Origin: an uncultured Ruminococcus sp.
GTDB lineage: Bacteria; Bacillota; Clostridia; Oscillospirales; Ruminococcaceae
NCBI GenBank assembly: GCA_947627175.1
Contig: CANQVA010000008.1
Span: 1 to 64,000 of the forward strand
Length of the DNA: 64,000 bases
Direction of reading: 5' to 3'
Shown in pieces: positions 53,799-61,688 of the stretch (within the stretch, counting starts at the first letter, position 1; each line of letters starts with the position of its first letter). A program made the position numbers and the translations under genes. The notes beneath the pieces are model-generated. The model did no database searches, was not told where the DNA came from, and saw only the letters and a list, made by a program, of their open reading frames with translations.

Positions 53799-54233
53799 TT
53801 AACCGCTATTTTCATATGTAATTATGAATTTTTTTAGCATTTTTCTTGCAAGTTTCAATCTGTATCTCACTACATTTGCTGTCAGTCCATACTTTTCTGT
53901 CAAATATTGAACAGATATTTTTTCACCGCTGAGGTAATAATCGTGAATCAGCACATATCCCTCCGGAAAATCACAGCGGAGCATTTCAAGTGCTATGGGG
54001 AGAAAATCAAGCCTTTTTTCGTGTATTTTTTGATTTTCCGATTCAATTTCATTTTCAGGCAGGCTTTTCGGATCTGGAATACTTTCCTGTATTTCTTCAA
54101 AATCAACTCTTTGCAATATAAATTCCTTGTCCCTTTCTTCAAGATATTTTTCTTTCCGAAGAAGTTTGTTATATTCTCTTTCAATATGGTTGGGAACGTC
54201 ATCATTGAAATGTTTGTAAAATAAACGATTCAT
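53799..54233 (-). CDS. Sigma-70-like DNA-binding protein of the element
   Basis: A 144-residue basic protein with coiled, charged N-terminal half and a C-terminal helix-turn-helix near residues 108-133 (SVQYLTEKYGLTANVVRYRLKLA). This resembles sigma region 4 proteins of integrative elements. There is no clear region 2. Its ATG overlaps the stop of the XRE gene by 4 bases (ATGA), so the two form one operon. Confidence 0.65.
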   Translation of the reverse strand: MNRLFYKHFNDDVPNHIEREYNKLLRKEKYLEERDKEFILQRVDFEEIQESIPDPKSLPENEIESENQKIHEKRLDFLPIALEMLRCDFPEGYVLIHDYYLSGEKISVQYLTEKYGLTANVVRYRLKLARKMLKKFIITYENSG

Positions 54234-54694
54234 TTTGACTGTTTCTCCTTTTCAGGCAACAACAAAGAAAGAAGAGGTTCTTTATTTTTGCTTAAACGAT
54301 TATTGCAATTTGCTACAGTACATTCCAGTAAAAAATAACAAGCATCCATATAAAATCTGATAATCGATTCTCGTTCATTAAATTTTCCTTTTTCTCTTGG
54401 CATAACTTCTTTTGCAATATTAAACAGATACCTCTGCTGATCCGGGGAAAGTCTGAGTGCAATACATATCAGGCAAAGATGGTCATTGCTAATTTTTCTT
54501 TCACCATTCAGATAACGTGAAATTTCTCCTTTTTCAATACCTGTCATTTTAGAAAGCTGATTGTTTCCGATATTTTTTTCTTTCATACAATCAAGTAAAA
54601 AAGAAATGACTGTATCATCATCACTTTTCTTTACATCTTTGCAGATTGTTTTTTCAAAATCAGGCTCAATAGGAATTGTGTAAATATCATCCAT
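54230..54694 (-). CDS. XRE-family transcriptional regulator
   Basis: A 154-residue protein with a Cro/C1 helix-turn-helix at about residues 25-80 (NQLSKMTGIEKGEISRYLNGERKISNDH). A helical C-terminal domain with several Cys/Tyr residues follows. Translation most likely begins at the ATG at 54694 after AAAGGACAG. That ribosome site lies inside the right arm of a 13-bp inverted repeat. It precedes and overlaps the sigma-like gene. It is probably the element's repressor. Confidence 0.8.
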   Translation of the reverse strand: MDDIYTIPIEPDFEKTICKDVKKSDDDTVISFLLDCMKEKNIGNNQLSKMTGIEKGEISRYLNGERKISNDHLCLICIALRLSPDQQRYLFNIAKEVMPREKGKFNERESIIRFYMDACYFLLECTVANCNNRLSKNKEPLLSLLLPEKEKQSK

Positions 54695-54695
54695 A

Positions 54696-54734
54696 TGTAT
54701 TTCTGTCCTTTCATTCCTGTCGGACAGAAATACA
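54696..54734 (-). promoter_or_regulatory. Perfect 13-bp inverted repeat over the XRE ribosome site
   Basis: Arms TGTATTTCTGTCC (54696-54708) and GGACAGAAATACA (54722-54734) with a 13-base spacer. The GGACAG ribosome site of the XRE gene lies in one arm. The repeat can act as an operator in DNA or as an occluding hairpin in RNA. Confidence 0.7.
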
Positions 54735-54843
54735 CAAACGAACATAGTTCAACTGCCATTCGGTAAAACCGTCCGACAACCAAACATTACTCGTTCATTC
54801 GATTGGAACATATTCAGTTACCATACAGTGAGCGAGTAACCCT

Positions 54844-54855
54844 CTTTGCGCAAAG
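54844..54855. repeat. 12-bp perfect palindrome CTTTGCGCAAAG
   Basis: It lies about 150 bases upstream of the XRE gene in a region rich in short repeats (ACTCGTTCATTCG, GAGCGAGTAAC). It could be a regulator site. Confidence 0.45.
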
Positions 54856-54931
54856 GTTCACTATACGGTTAAGTCAAATAAAGTACCTAATATAATTATG
54901 AACTATAATGCCGAAAAAATCAAGACTTTAG

Positions 54932-54953
54932 GGTGTTGCAGTTTAGCAACACC
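54932..54953 (+). repeat. Hairpin GGTGTTGC/GCAACACC
   Basis: An 8-base perfect stem with an AGTTTA loop in the long noncoding stretch. It shares the GTTGC/GCAAC element with the palindrome at 55070. Confidence 0.55.
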
Positions 54954-55069
54954 TGATATTTCAGATATGGCTATATTACGTGATTTTAAGATTTATCAAT
55001 TTTGTCTGCATTTTTGTAAAATGGTGCGTAAAATGCCGTGTTTACGTGGAGATTTATGTTTTTGTAACT

Positions 55070-55085
55070 GTTGCAAATTTGCAAC
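55070..55085. repeat. 16-bp perfect palindrome GTTGCAAATTTGCAAC
   Basis: It lies 35 bases before a strong terminator. It could be a protein-binding site. Confidence 0.6.
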
Positions 55086-55119
55086 TTTTTTGAAATTTTT
55101 TGAAAAAAATGTATAAAAA

Positions 55120-55148
55120 AAGGTGGTCTGAACCGCTCAGACCACCTT
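55120..55148. terminator. Strong bidirectional terminator
   Basis: A 12-base perfect stem AAGGTGGTCTGA/TCAGACCACCTT with a 5-base loop, flanked by an A run on the left and a T run on the right. Confidence 0.85.
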
Positions 55149-55310
55149 TTCTGCATCGTGAGCAGAACCGGATTGACAATGCTTCCAACATGGACGAAGT
55201 GAATGCTTGTCTGTTTTCAATTTTGAAAAAAGACTGTTGTTTAACAGTCCTGCCATTTAGTGATTTAATTTTTAGCTTGCGTTTTTCATGATTCATGCTC
55301 CTTTTCAAAG
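55149..55310 (-). other. Possible short ORF or transcript, uncertain
   Basis: An open frame on the minus strand starts near 55299 (NHEKRKLKIKSLNGR, later FTSSMLEALSIRFCSRCRKGG) and would read through the terminator at 55120. AAGGAG lies close to the ATG, with poor spacing. I cannot tell whether it is translated. A frame on the plus strand is equally open. Confidence 0.25.
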
Positions 55311-55560
55311 TGATTTTCAGACAAGTTTTAAGACCTGCCTGCAAAATAAATTATACCACATTTCCCGAAAAAAAGCAATAGATTTTCCTATTTCAGAACT
55401 TTTCATGTTTTTGTTTTACTCGCAATTGATAAATTAAATTGAGAATTTGCAAAATCTGAAAATCATTTTCTGTTAAATATGCTGTATCAGTATTCTAACG
55501 ATTCAATTGTAAATTTTTTGTGAATATTTGGCGATTTCTTTGTCCAAAAGCCGAATTTGT

Positions 55561-55580
55561 CGGTAGATATATAGAGGGGT
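55561..55580 (-). repeat. 20-bp element motif, copy 2 (inverted)
   Basis: CGGTAGATATATAGAGGGGT, the reverse complement of the motif at 53704 with one difference. Confidence 0.8.
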
Positions 55581-55668
55581 ATTTTGTTTCAACACAATAG
55601 CTTTACGATTATAACGAAAACATTGAAAATAAGGCAACTGAAATGCCTCGAAATGAAAACCGCCCGAA

Positions 55669-55767
55669 CAGGGCGGTGCAAGAGTAGCAAGCACGGCATC
55701 TCCGCATTACAGTTTTGAAAAACTGAATGCTCCGATGCAGTCTGCTTGTCAGGGGAAAATTTCCCCT
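55669..55767 (+). other. Candidate transfer origin region upstream of mobC
   Basis: Contains the hairpin ACCGCCC/GGGCGGT (55669-55687) and the palindrome AGGGGAAAATTTCCCCT (55751-55767), just before mobC and the relaxase gene. Origins of transfer commonly lie here and carry such inverted repeats. No nic site is identified. Inference from position and structure. Confidence 0.4.
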
Positions 55768-55793
55768 AAAACCCCGTTGAAGGAAGTGATGAA

Positions 55794-56147
55794 ATGAACA
55801 CAAAAAAACAAGAAAATACGCATAATCGCTATATGCAAATTCGCCTGACACAAGAGGAGTACGATGCGATTGAACGCAAATTCAAAAACAGCGGATTGAA
55901 GTCAAGGAGTGACTTTATCAGGACGATGATTTTTGAGGGGCATATTGTCCATTTGAATGAAACTGAATTGCAAGAAATTTATTGGCTTGTGAGTACGATT
56001 GCAAACAACGTCAATCAGATTGCTGTCAGGGTGAACAGCACGGGCAAAATCTACGCCGAAGATATTGCACAAATTCAGGAGGGAATCAATCAGATTTGGC
56101 AACGACTAAACTTTTTCCAATCAAAGCTACTGAAGCTAAAGCGTTAG
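55794..56147 (+). CDS. mobC: MobC-family relaxosome protein
   Basis: A 117-residue DNA-binding accessory protein of plasmid mobilization. An N-terminal ribbon-helix-helix (residues 12-45, YMQIRLTQEEYDAIERKF and SRSDFIRTMI) is followed by a helical part with NNVNQIAVRVNSTGKIY, a family motif. It helps the relaxase bind and melt the transfer origin. GAAGGAAGTG precedes the ATG. The relaxase start overlaps its 3' end by 52 bases. Confidence 0.9.
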   Translation: MNTKKQENTHNRYMQIRLTQEEYDAIERKFKNSGLKSRSDFIRTMIFEGHIVHLNETELQEIYWLVSTIANNVNQIAVRVNSTGKIYAEDIAQIQEGINQIWQRLNFFQSKLLKLKR

Positions 56148-57499
56148 CCTATATTGCTAACCCCGAAAAGACCGACAACGGCAAGCTGATTTTCACATAC
56201 GGGTGCAGTCAGAATCCGTTGCAAGCAAGCCGTGATTTTTCGGAAATACGAAAGTCCGGAACGGGCTTGAATACTGTTCTATCTCAACACTTTATTCAGA
56301 GTTTCGCTCCGAATGAAATCACGCCGGAAAGAGCTTTAGAAATCGGCAAGGAATTATGTGAGAAATTTCTCAAGGGTGAGTATCAATATTTTCTTGCCGT
56401 CCACACCGACAAAAATCACATTCATCTGCACTGTATTTTCAACAATGTGAATATGCGAAATGGGCGAACTTTTGAGACAAATGAAAACCGCCGGACAACA
56501 CAAAAAGACCGTTCATTCCAGAAACTCCGTGATTTGTCGGACGAGGTTTGCAGACGACATCATCTTTCTGTAATCAAAAATCCTGAACAGACAAAGGGCA
56601 AAAGCTATTTTGAGTGGGATATGAACCGTCAAGGTTTGTCGTGGAAAGCAAAGCTGAAATACGCCATTGACCAAGTAATTATGGAAAGCGAAAATTTCGA
56701 GGATTTTCTCCGAAAATGTGCCGATTTTGGCGTACTTGTGGACTACAATCCAGACCACAAAATTGACCTGAAATTTATGCTTGCAGAGCAGAAAGAACGC
56801 AATCCAAGAGCAAAAATGACAAGGGCAAAAACGTTGGGCTGGTTTTATGAAACGGAGCAAATCAAAAACCGCATCGCTCAATATCAGGGCGTGATGACTT
56901 ACGTTCCACGGACGAAAATTCGCCAGAATATGCAACAATCTGAAAATAGATTCATTCAGGACGCTATCGACCGTGGAAATATGAAACTTGCGAGTATTGC
57001 GAAAAATATCATTTCCGAATACGACATAGAGCCTGAAAATGTCCGGAATGCTGCCGTTTCCACCTATGCCCACAGCCGTCATTTGCTATCCGAATTAAAC
57101 TCCATAAATACGGAAATTGAGGACTTGAAAGTCAAACTGAAAATTCTGAAAAAGTACCGCAAATTGAAAGTGTACGGTGAGGAGTTGAAAACTCTGGACG
57201 GCAAGTAAGCGAAGAAGTACCGCAAAGAACACAGTGCGGAATTGAGTGAATACGGGGAAATTCGTAAACAGGTTCTTGAATTGTACCCGTCCGGGCATAT
57301 TCCGAAATTCGAAAATCTGGAGAAAAAAATTAACGCCCTGATTGCAGAGCGTTCGGAGAAAAATATGCAGTTCCACGAATTTGACAAGAAAGCCCGTGAC
57401 CTTGCCGATGCACAGCGTACCATTGAGGAATTTCTCCGTCAGGAACGCAATGAACAAGAACAAAACCGCAAGCGTAAGAAAAATGGGGATTTGGAGTAA
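56096..57499 (+). pseudogene. MOBP-type relaxase, interrupted by an in-frame TAA
   Basis: The frame of 468 codons starts at TTG 56096 (ATTKLFPIKATEAKAL), overlapping mobC. The relaxase core includes a histidine triad, HTDKNHIHLHCIFNN near residue 102, and an N-terminal catalytic Tyr in ALAYIANPEK. Codon 371 is TAA (57206-57208). The same frame then runs on for 97 codons with a coiled-coil tail. The catalytic core lies before the stop, so a truncated protein with nicking activity is possible. Loss of the tail suggests decay, or an AAA to TAA change. Confidence 0.85.
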
Positions 57500-57501
57500 A
57501 A

Positions 57502-57925
57502 TCAATTTCCATGATTAGACTTGTATTCCTCCAAAGCCGCAAGCATTAAATTCTTGACCGTCATGCCGTGTTCCTGTGCATAAGCCTTGATTTTATCGCC
57601 CTCACCTTTGGGTACATTAAAGCGGATATAGTCGTATTTTTCTTTGATATATTCGGCTGTCGGCTGTTGCTTTTTGGCGTTTGTCTGTTTCTTTGCACAG
57701 GCTTTACAGCACTTTTGCGAACCTGATACGACTGTGTAAGTTTCACCGCAAATCAGGCAAATTTGCTTTACTGCCGAGCGTGACGGACAAGCCTGCCTGC
57801 TTCTTCTCCTTATAAGCCTTATTTCGTATGGATTGTGCCTTGTCACGACAATAAACGCAGTATTTCGCCCTGTTTGACGGGCTTTCAAATTCCGTTCCAC
57901 AGATTTGGCAAGTATGTCTGAACAT
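57502..57925 (-). pseudogene. Zinc-finger CopG-like protein with a frameshift
   Basis: Starting at the ATG at 57925 (GAGGTG before it), the frame gives HTCQICGTEFESPSNRAKYC...YCRDKAQ, a zinc finger. Near 57768 it must shift by one base to continue as QICLICGETYTVV, a second Cys cluster. It then ends in a ribbon-helix-helix-like segment (IRFNVPKGEGDKIKAYAQEHG). An extra G in AGTAAAGCAA explains the shift. It may have been a DNA-binding regulator of the element. Confidence 0.7.
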
Positions 57926-58138
57926 CAAAATCACCTCGTTATTATTCTACTACAAAATAGGCATAATGTCAAGTATCATTTGAAATTTGTGCAGTTTGCA
58001 CTGGGAATATTGTTGATTTTATGGCAACCCGACAAAATTCATTTCTATTCAAAAATTATACTATTATGCTTAATGTTTAGTATAATATAATCACAGGGCA
58101 ACACAAAAGCCCCGAATCAAGAAAGGTAGGTAATCCCT

Positions 58139-58498
58139 ATGTTGAACAAATTCATAGTGTCCGGCAGACTTACTGCTGACCCGAAAATGCAGACCGTGGG
58201 CGAAAATCACTGCTGCAAATTCTCCATCGCCTGCAACTGCCATAAACGTAAAGATGCGGAAAATGCCGAAGTCGATTTCTTCAACTGTGTCGCTTGGAAT
58301 CGCAATGCTGACGTGATTTTCGACTGGTTCGGCAAGGGCGATATGGTTACGATTGTCGGCGAAGTCCACATCATCCGCTACGAAAAAGATGGTCAGAAAC
58401 GCAACGCCATCGAAGTGAAAGTGGAGGGAATTCACTTCTCAGGTGTCAGGAAAAATCACGCAGAAAATAGCGATGATAATGACAATTTGCCGTTTTGA
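58139..58498 (+). CDS. ssb: Single-stranded DNA-binding protein
   Basis: A 119-residue OB-fold SSB, short for the family but complete. The fold runs from FIVSGRLTADP to VEGIHF. The acidic tip DNDNLPF resembles the C-terminal interaction tail of SSB (DDDIPF). Such element-encoded SSBs protect DNA during transfer. GAAAGG supports the start. Confidence 0.92.
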   Translation: MLNKFIVSGRLTADPKMQTVGENHCCKFSIACNCHKRKDAENAEVDFFNCVAWNRNADVIFDWFGKGDMVTIVGEVHIIRYEKDGQKRNAIEVKVEGIHFSGVRKNHAENSDDNDNLPF

Positions 58499-58512
58499 AA
58501 GGAGAAAACATT

Positions 58513-58611
58513 ATGCTGAAAATTCCCGAATTGGCAATGAATCCGAACCGCAAAGTTACGATCATCTGCAATGGCGAAAAAATGTTTAATGAAATAAATC
58601 AAAATTCTTAG
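58513..58611 (+). CDS. Short ORF after ssb (possible truncated gene)
   Basis: A 32-residue frame (MLKIPELAMNPNRKVTIICNGE...) with GAAAGGAG upstream. It ends just before the acetyltransferase gene. It may be the cut-off start of the gene whose end is at 59192, or a small peptide. Confidence 0.4.
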   Translation: MLKIPELAMNPNRKVTIICNGEKMFNEINQNS

Positions 58612-58613
58612 TA

Positions 58614-59087
58614 TTAAAGGTGACAGAGCATGATATACTCTTCCTCATTTTCATCCACAATTTCAAATCCCGTTTTTTTATACATTTTTACAGCATAATT
58701 TGCTTTCTGCACAGCAAGTGATGCTTGTTTATACCCTTTGTCTTTAAGAATATGGAGCATTTCTTTCATCAATGCAGTACCTATTCCCATTCCACGATAA
58801 TCTTTGTACAATGATATCGCAAACGAGGGGGTATCATCATCTATGTGTCCGTAATCGTCCATAATACGCACCCAGACAGCACCAATAGGCTTATTATCGA
58901 TTTCCGCAATCAGACCGATATCATCTTTTTTCGTCCCAAAGCCGGATACATACACTTGCAACTCCGGCTGATTGATAATTGATTTTGGTGGTGGAGAAAT
59001 TCCCGGTGGCACAAAAATAGCTTCATATAAAAAGTCGTTCAATAAGATATATTCTCCCTCTGATATACTTCTGATTTTATACTCCAT
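58614..59087 (-). CDS. GNAT family N-acetyltransferase
   Basis: A 157-residue acetyltransferase. Motif A is ISLYKDYRGMGIGTALM near residue 95-111, with the acetyl-CoA pyrophosphate loop (R-G-x-G-x-G). Other conserved parts are KPIGAVWVRIMDD and YKKTGFEIVDENEEEYIM. GAAGGAGA before the ATG at 59087 decides the start. It is opposite in direction to its neighbours and lies between two broken-gene pieces. The substrate is unknown. Confidence 0.88.
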   Translation of the reverse strand: MEYKIRSISEGEYILLNDFLYEAIFVPPGISPPPKSIINQPELQVYVSGFGTKKDDIGLIAEIDNKPIGAVWVRIMDDYGHIDDDTPSFAISLYKDYRGMGIGTALMKEMLHILKDKGYKQASLAVQKANYAVKMYKKTGFEIVDENEEEYIMLCHL

Positions 59088-59191
59088 AACTGTCTCCTTC
59101 AAATCAATTTATATAAAAAATTACAGCATTATTATATCAAAATTTTTCAATAGTGTCAATAAAAATTTTTCAAAAAAATATTTTGTGATAA

Positions 59192-59443
59192 ATTTCAAAA
59201 TATCGAATTAAAAGCAAAAAGAAACTCCATGAAAGTACTGACAGCAACGGAAAAATTGACCGTGATACTGTTCGCAAAATCATTTTCGGTGAGGACACAA
59301 TGCCGAAAGCCAAGCCGGAAAACGTGAAAATCAGCAATGACACATACACGAGATATTTCAGCGAAAATGTCAAAGCGAAAGAAGTCACAGAAACAATTGA
59401 AAAGGCTCTCGCATACTATTTTGCGAATGTGGAGAATGAATGA
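59192..59443 (+). pseudogene. C-terminal remnant of a ParB-like element protein
   Basis: An open frame without a start codon gives LHESTDSNGKIDRDTVRKI, then YTRYFSENVKAKEVTETIE and ALAYYFANVENE. This matches the C-terminal region of the ParB/RepB/Spo0J-like proteins found in Firmicutes elements. The N-terminal nuclease part is missing, and the acetyltransferase gene sits where it should be. The stop overlaps the radical SAM gene's ATG. Confidence 0.6.
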
Positions 59444-60384
59444 AAATCGGTTTAATTGACGTAGATTCGCACAATTATCCCAATTTGCCTTTGATGAAAT
59501 TGTCCGCATGGCACAAGGCAAAAGGAGACAACGTGGAGTGGTATTCTCCAATAACAAGCGGTTATTGCGACATTGTGTATATGTCGAAAGTGTTCAGTTT
59601 TTCGCCCGATTATCCTTATTCAATCAATGCGGACAAAATCGTCAGAGGCGGCAGCGGGTACGCAATAAAATTAGTTGACGGTGTGGAAGTTTACGACAAA
59701 TCAGCGGATATTGATTTGCCTGACGGAGTTGAACACATCTATCCGGACTATTCGCTCTACCCTGAAATGACGAAAGACACGGCGTATGGTTTCCTGACGA
59801 GGGGCTGTCCGAGAGGGTGCAATTTTTGTCATGTGGCAAGCAAAGAAGGGCAATGTTCCGTGAAAGTTGCTGATTTGTCCAAATTTTGGAGAGGTCAAAA
59901 AAATATTGTCCTTTGCGACCCGAATATTTTAGCCTGTTCCGAATGGAAAAATCTGCTCCAACAGCTAATTGACAGCAAGGCATATATTGATGTAAATCAG
60001 GGGCTTGATATTCGTCTGATGACCGTTGAAAAGGCAGAAATGATTCGCAAACTCAAAGTCAAAGCGGTTCATTTTGCGTGGAACAGGTACGAGGACAAGG
60101 ATATAATTTTGCCGAAATTTCAGATGTTTAAGGAAGTCACGGGTTGGGGCTACAGAAAAATGTCCGTCTTTGTGCTTGTCAATTTTGACACCACTTTTGA
60201 ACAGGATTTGGAACGAGTTTACACACTTCGGGATATTGGCTATAATCCGTATGTCATGATTTACGACAAAGAACATACGACAGGACGTGACGATGTGCGA
60301 AAATTGCAGAGGTGGGTGAATAACCGCAGGATTTTTCGCACCGTCAATACGTTTGAAGAATACAGAACAGGAGAATTAAGATGA
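59440..60384 (+). CDS. Radical SAM protein of the element
   Basis: A 314-residue radical SAM enzyme. The cluster motif is GCPRGCNFCHV (C-x3-C-x2-C near residues 125-132). The N terminus has GLIDVDSHNYPNL, a B12-binding-like start seen in this group. GLDIRLMTVEKAEMI and SVFVLVNFDTTFEQDLERVY follow. Homologues occur in Firmicutes integrative elements with no assigned substrate. It overlaps the ParB remnant and, by 4 bases, the next gene. Confidence 0.85.
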   Translation: MKIGLIDVDSHNYPNLPLMKLSAWHKAKGDNVEWYSPITSGYCDIVYMSKVFSFSPDYPYSINADKIVRGGSGYAIKLVDGVEVYDKSADIDLPDGVEHIYPDYSLYPEMTKDTAYGFLTRGCPRGCNFCHVASKEGQCSVKVADLSKFWRGQKNIVLCDPNILACSEWKNLLQQLIDSKAYIDVNQGLDIRLMTVEKAEMIRKLKVKAVHFAWNRYEDKDIILPKFQMFKEVTGWGYRKMSVFVLVNFDTTFEQDLERVYTLRDIGYNPYVMIYDKEHTTGRDDVRKLQRWVNNRRIFRTVNTFEEYRTGELR

Positions 60385-61076
60385 AAAAGCTAATTACAGC
60401 GGTATTTTGCACCGCACTGGCATTTAATTCGGGGTTGATTGCCTATGCCGAAAATCTCGACCGTGACTACATTGAAACCGAAATCTGGGAGGAAATTTGG
60501 CACGGAAAAGGCGATGACGGGACTGTTTATCCGGAGGCATCGTACAAGCACCATTTGCTTGAGGAATGGCTCGACGAAAATTATGGTTCTGACAAATATG
60601 ACTGGGCAGAAATCGGTGAGCTGAAATATGCCTACAAAGATTATTACCGTGATTATATCGAGAATTTCGACTTTGAGGACGATAATAACGGCAACTGGAC
60701 GATTACCACGCCGGAACATTCCTACAGTTTCACGATGTTTCAGGGCGAATGGAATATGCTTGATGAAAATGGCGATACTGTTGATATATTCCCGATATTC
60801 AGCACTCTAAAAGAAGATTCTCCCGAATCCGAAATCACAGACGGCTATAAAATTCAGGACGATGGTGCAGATTCTCCGAGGGTAGTCGGCAAGGTCACAG
60901 AAGGCTCACAAACGGCTTCTGAGAGCCTTTCAGACACAGACAGCAATGATACCACCGAAAGCGTTACAAGCCATTCTGAGGGCAATTTTGGAGTATCTCC
61001 ACTATGGATATTTGCAGGAGTTGCTGTTGCAGGAATCGGCGGTGTAGCTTATTACATAGTGAAAAGAAAGAGGTAA
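60381..61076 (+). CDS. Exported anchor protein of unknown function
   Basis: A 231-residue protein with a signal peptide (residues 1-23, cut after AYA). The middle is Asp/Glu/Trp-rich and ends in a Ser/Thr-rich stretch. A C-terminal helix (about residues 206-226) and basic tail KRKR act as membrane stop. It has no LPXTG. It would be displayed outside on one C-terminal anchor. The start overlaps the radical SAM stop (ATGA). I do not recognise the family. Confidence 0.7.
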   Translation: MKKLITAVFCTALAFNSGLIAYAENLDRDYIETEIWEEIWHGKGDDGTVYPEASYKHHLLEEWLDENYGSDKYDWAEIGELKYAYKDYYRDYIENFDFEDDNNGNWTITTPEHSYSFTMFQGEWNMLDENGDTVDIFPIFSTLKEDSPESEITDGYKIQDDGADSPRVVGKVTEGSQTASESLSDTDSNDTTESVTSHSEGNFGVSPLWIFAGVAVAGIGGVAYYIVKRKR

Positions 61077-61080
61077 TTTT

Positions 61081-61488
61081 ATGATTTTCAAGAGCAAACA
61101 GACAGTGAACGGCAACCCTATTTGGATGGTCGATACCGACACTCAAACGGTACAGCACATCAATCCCAGAACAGGTGAAACAGAGAGCCACACTTTCCAC
61201 ACTGACCAAATCAAATATTATCTGCATCACATCGAGGAAAAACGTCCTGAACTTTTGCAGGAAATCGTTGACAAAGGCGAAATTTACAAGCACCTTGACG
61301 AACTTGACATCAAAGTCACGGACACTGTAAACCGCCAGACTGAATTGCTTATGGAATCAAGCCGTGATTTCCAGATTGCCAACGAAATGGGCGACTTGAA
61401 AAAAGTCGGTGAAATCGGCAATATGCTCCGTATGCAAGCGAAAAATATGGTGTTTGACACAATGGTCTACCTTTGGAGGAACGAATAA
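61081..61488 (+). CDS. Hypothetical soluble protein
   Basis: A 135-residue helical, charged protein. It contains MVDTDTQTVQHINPRTGETE in its N-terminal half and EKRPELLQEIVDKGE, with the rest predicted helical. I do not recognise the family. GAGGTAATTTT precedes the ATG. Its stop shares a base with the next start, so it belongs to the radical SAM transcript. Confidence 0.6.
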   Translation: MIFKSKQTVNGNPIWMVDTDTQTVQHINPRTGETESHTFHTDQIKYYLHHIEEKRPELLQEIVDKGEIYKHLDELDIKVTDTVNRQTELLMESSRDFQIANEMGDLKKVGEIGNMLRMQAKNMVFDTMVYLWRNE

Positions 61489-61649
61489 TGTTTTGTGGAA
61501 ATTGCTACAAAGAAATCCCCGTAGGACAGGATTATTTCAGGCATCACGATTCCCACCAGTGCTATTGTTCCGTGAAATGCCTTGTGGAGTGGCTGATTAA
61601 CAGAAACGCTGTCACTTTGATTGTTGGTACAGAGCAGAAAAACAAATAA
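61488..61649 (+). CDS. 53-residue Cys-rich protein
   Basis: MFCGNCYKEIPVGQDYF and CYCSVKCL supply a Cys4-plus pattern like small treble-clef zinc binders (TRASH/FCS-like). The ATG overlaps the previous stop (TAATG). GGAGGAAC lies upstream. It is short and below most ORF cut-offs. Its role is unknown, perhaps protein or nucleic acid contact. Confidence 0.65.
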   Translation: MFCGNCYKEIPVGQDYFRHHDSHQCYCSVKCLVEWLINRNAVTLIVGTEQKNK

Positions 61650-61657
61650 AATGAAAC

Positions 61658-61688
61658 TCTCCATGTAGGAAATTTAACTGCATGGAGA
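61658..61688 (+). terminator. Hairpin after the Cys-rich gene
   Basis: The stem TCTCCATG/CATGGAGA with a 15-base loop is followed by ACTTTTC, just after the stop. Its right arm is shared in inverted form with 61921-61939. Confidence 0.5.

Noticed and set aside
53596-53802. 68-codon plus-strand frame before the antirepressor gene
   Set aside because: It covers the imperfect inverted repeat and the 20-bp motif, and no family or convincing ribosome site was seen.
55503-55851. Minus-strand frames of 63 and 80 codons upstream of mobC
   Set aside because: They run antisense to the candidate transfer origin and mobC start, with no ribosome site.
57761-57780. Programmed ribosomal frameshift in the CopG-like gene
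   Set aside because: No slippery heptamer, stop-adjacent pause or downstream stem was seen, so a simple insertion is more likely.
60390-60719. 109-codon minus-strand frame inside the anchor protein gene
   Set aside because: Antisense shadow of a gene with signal peptide, ribosome overlap and consistent codon use.
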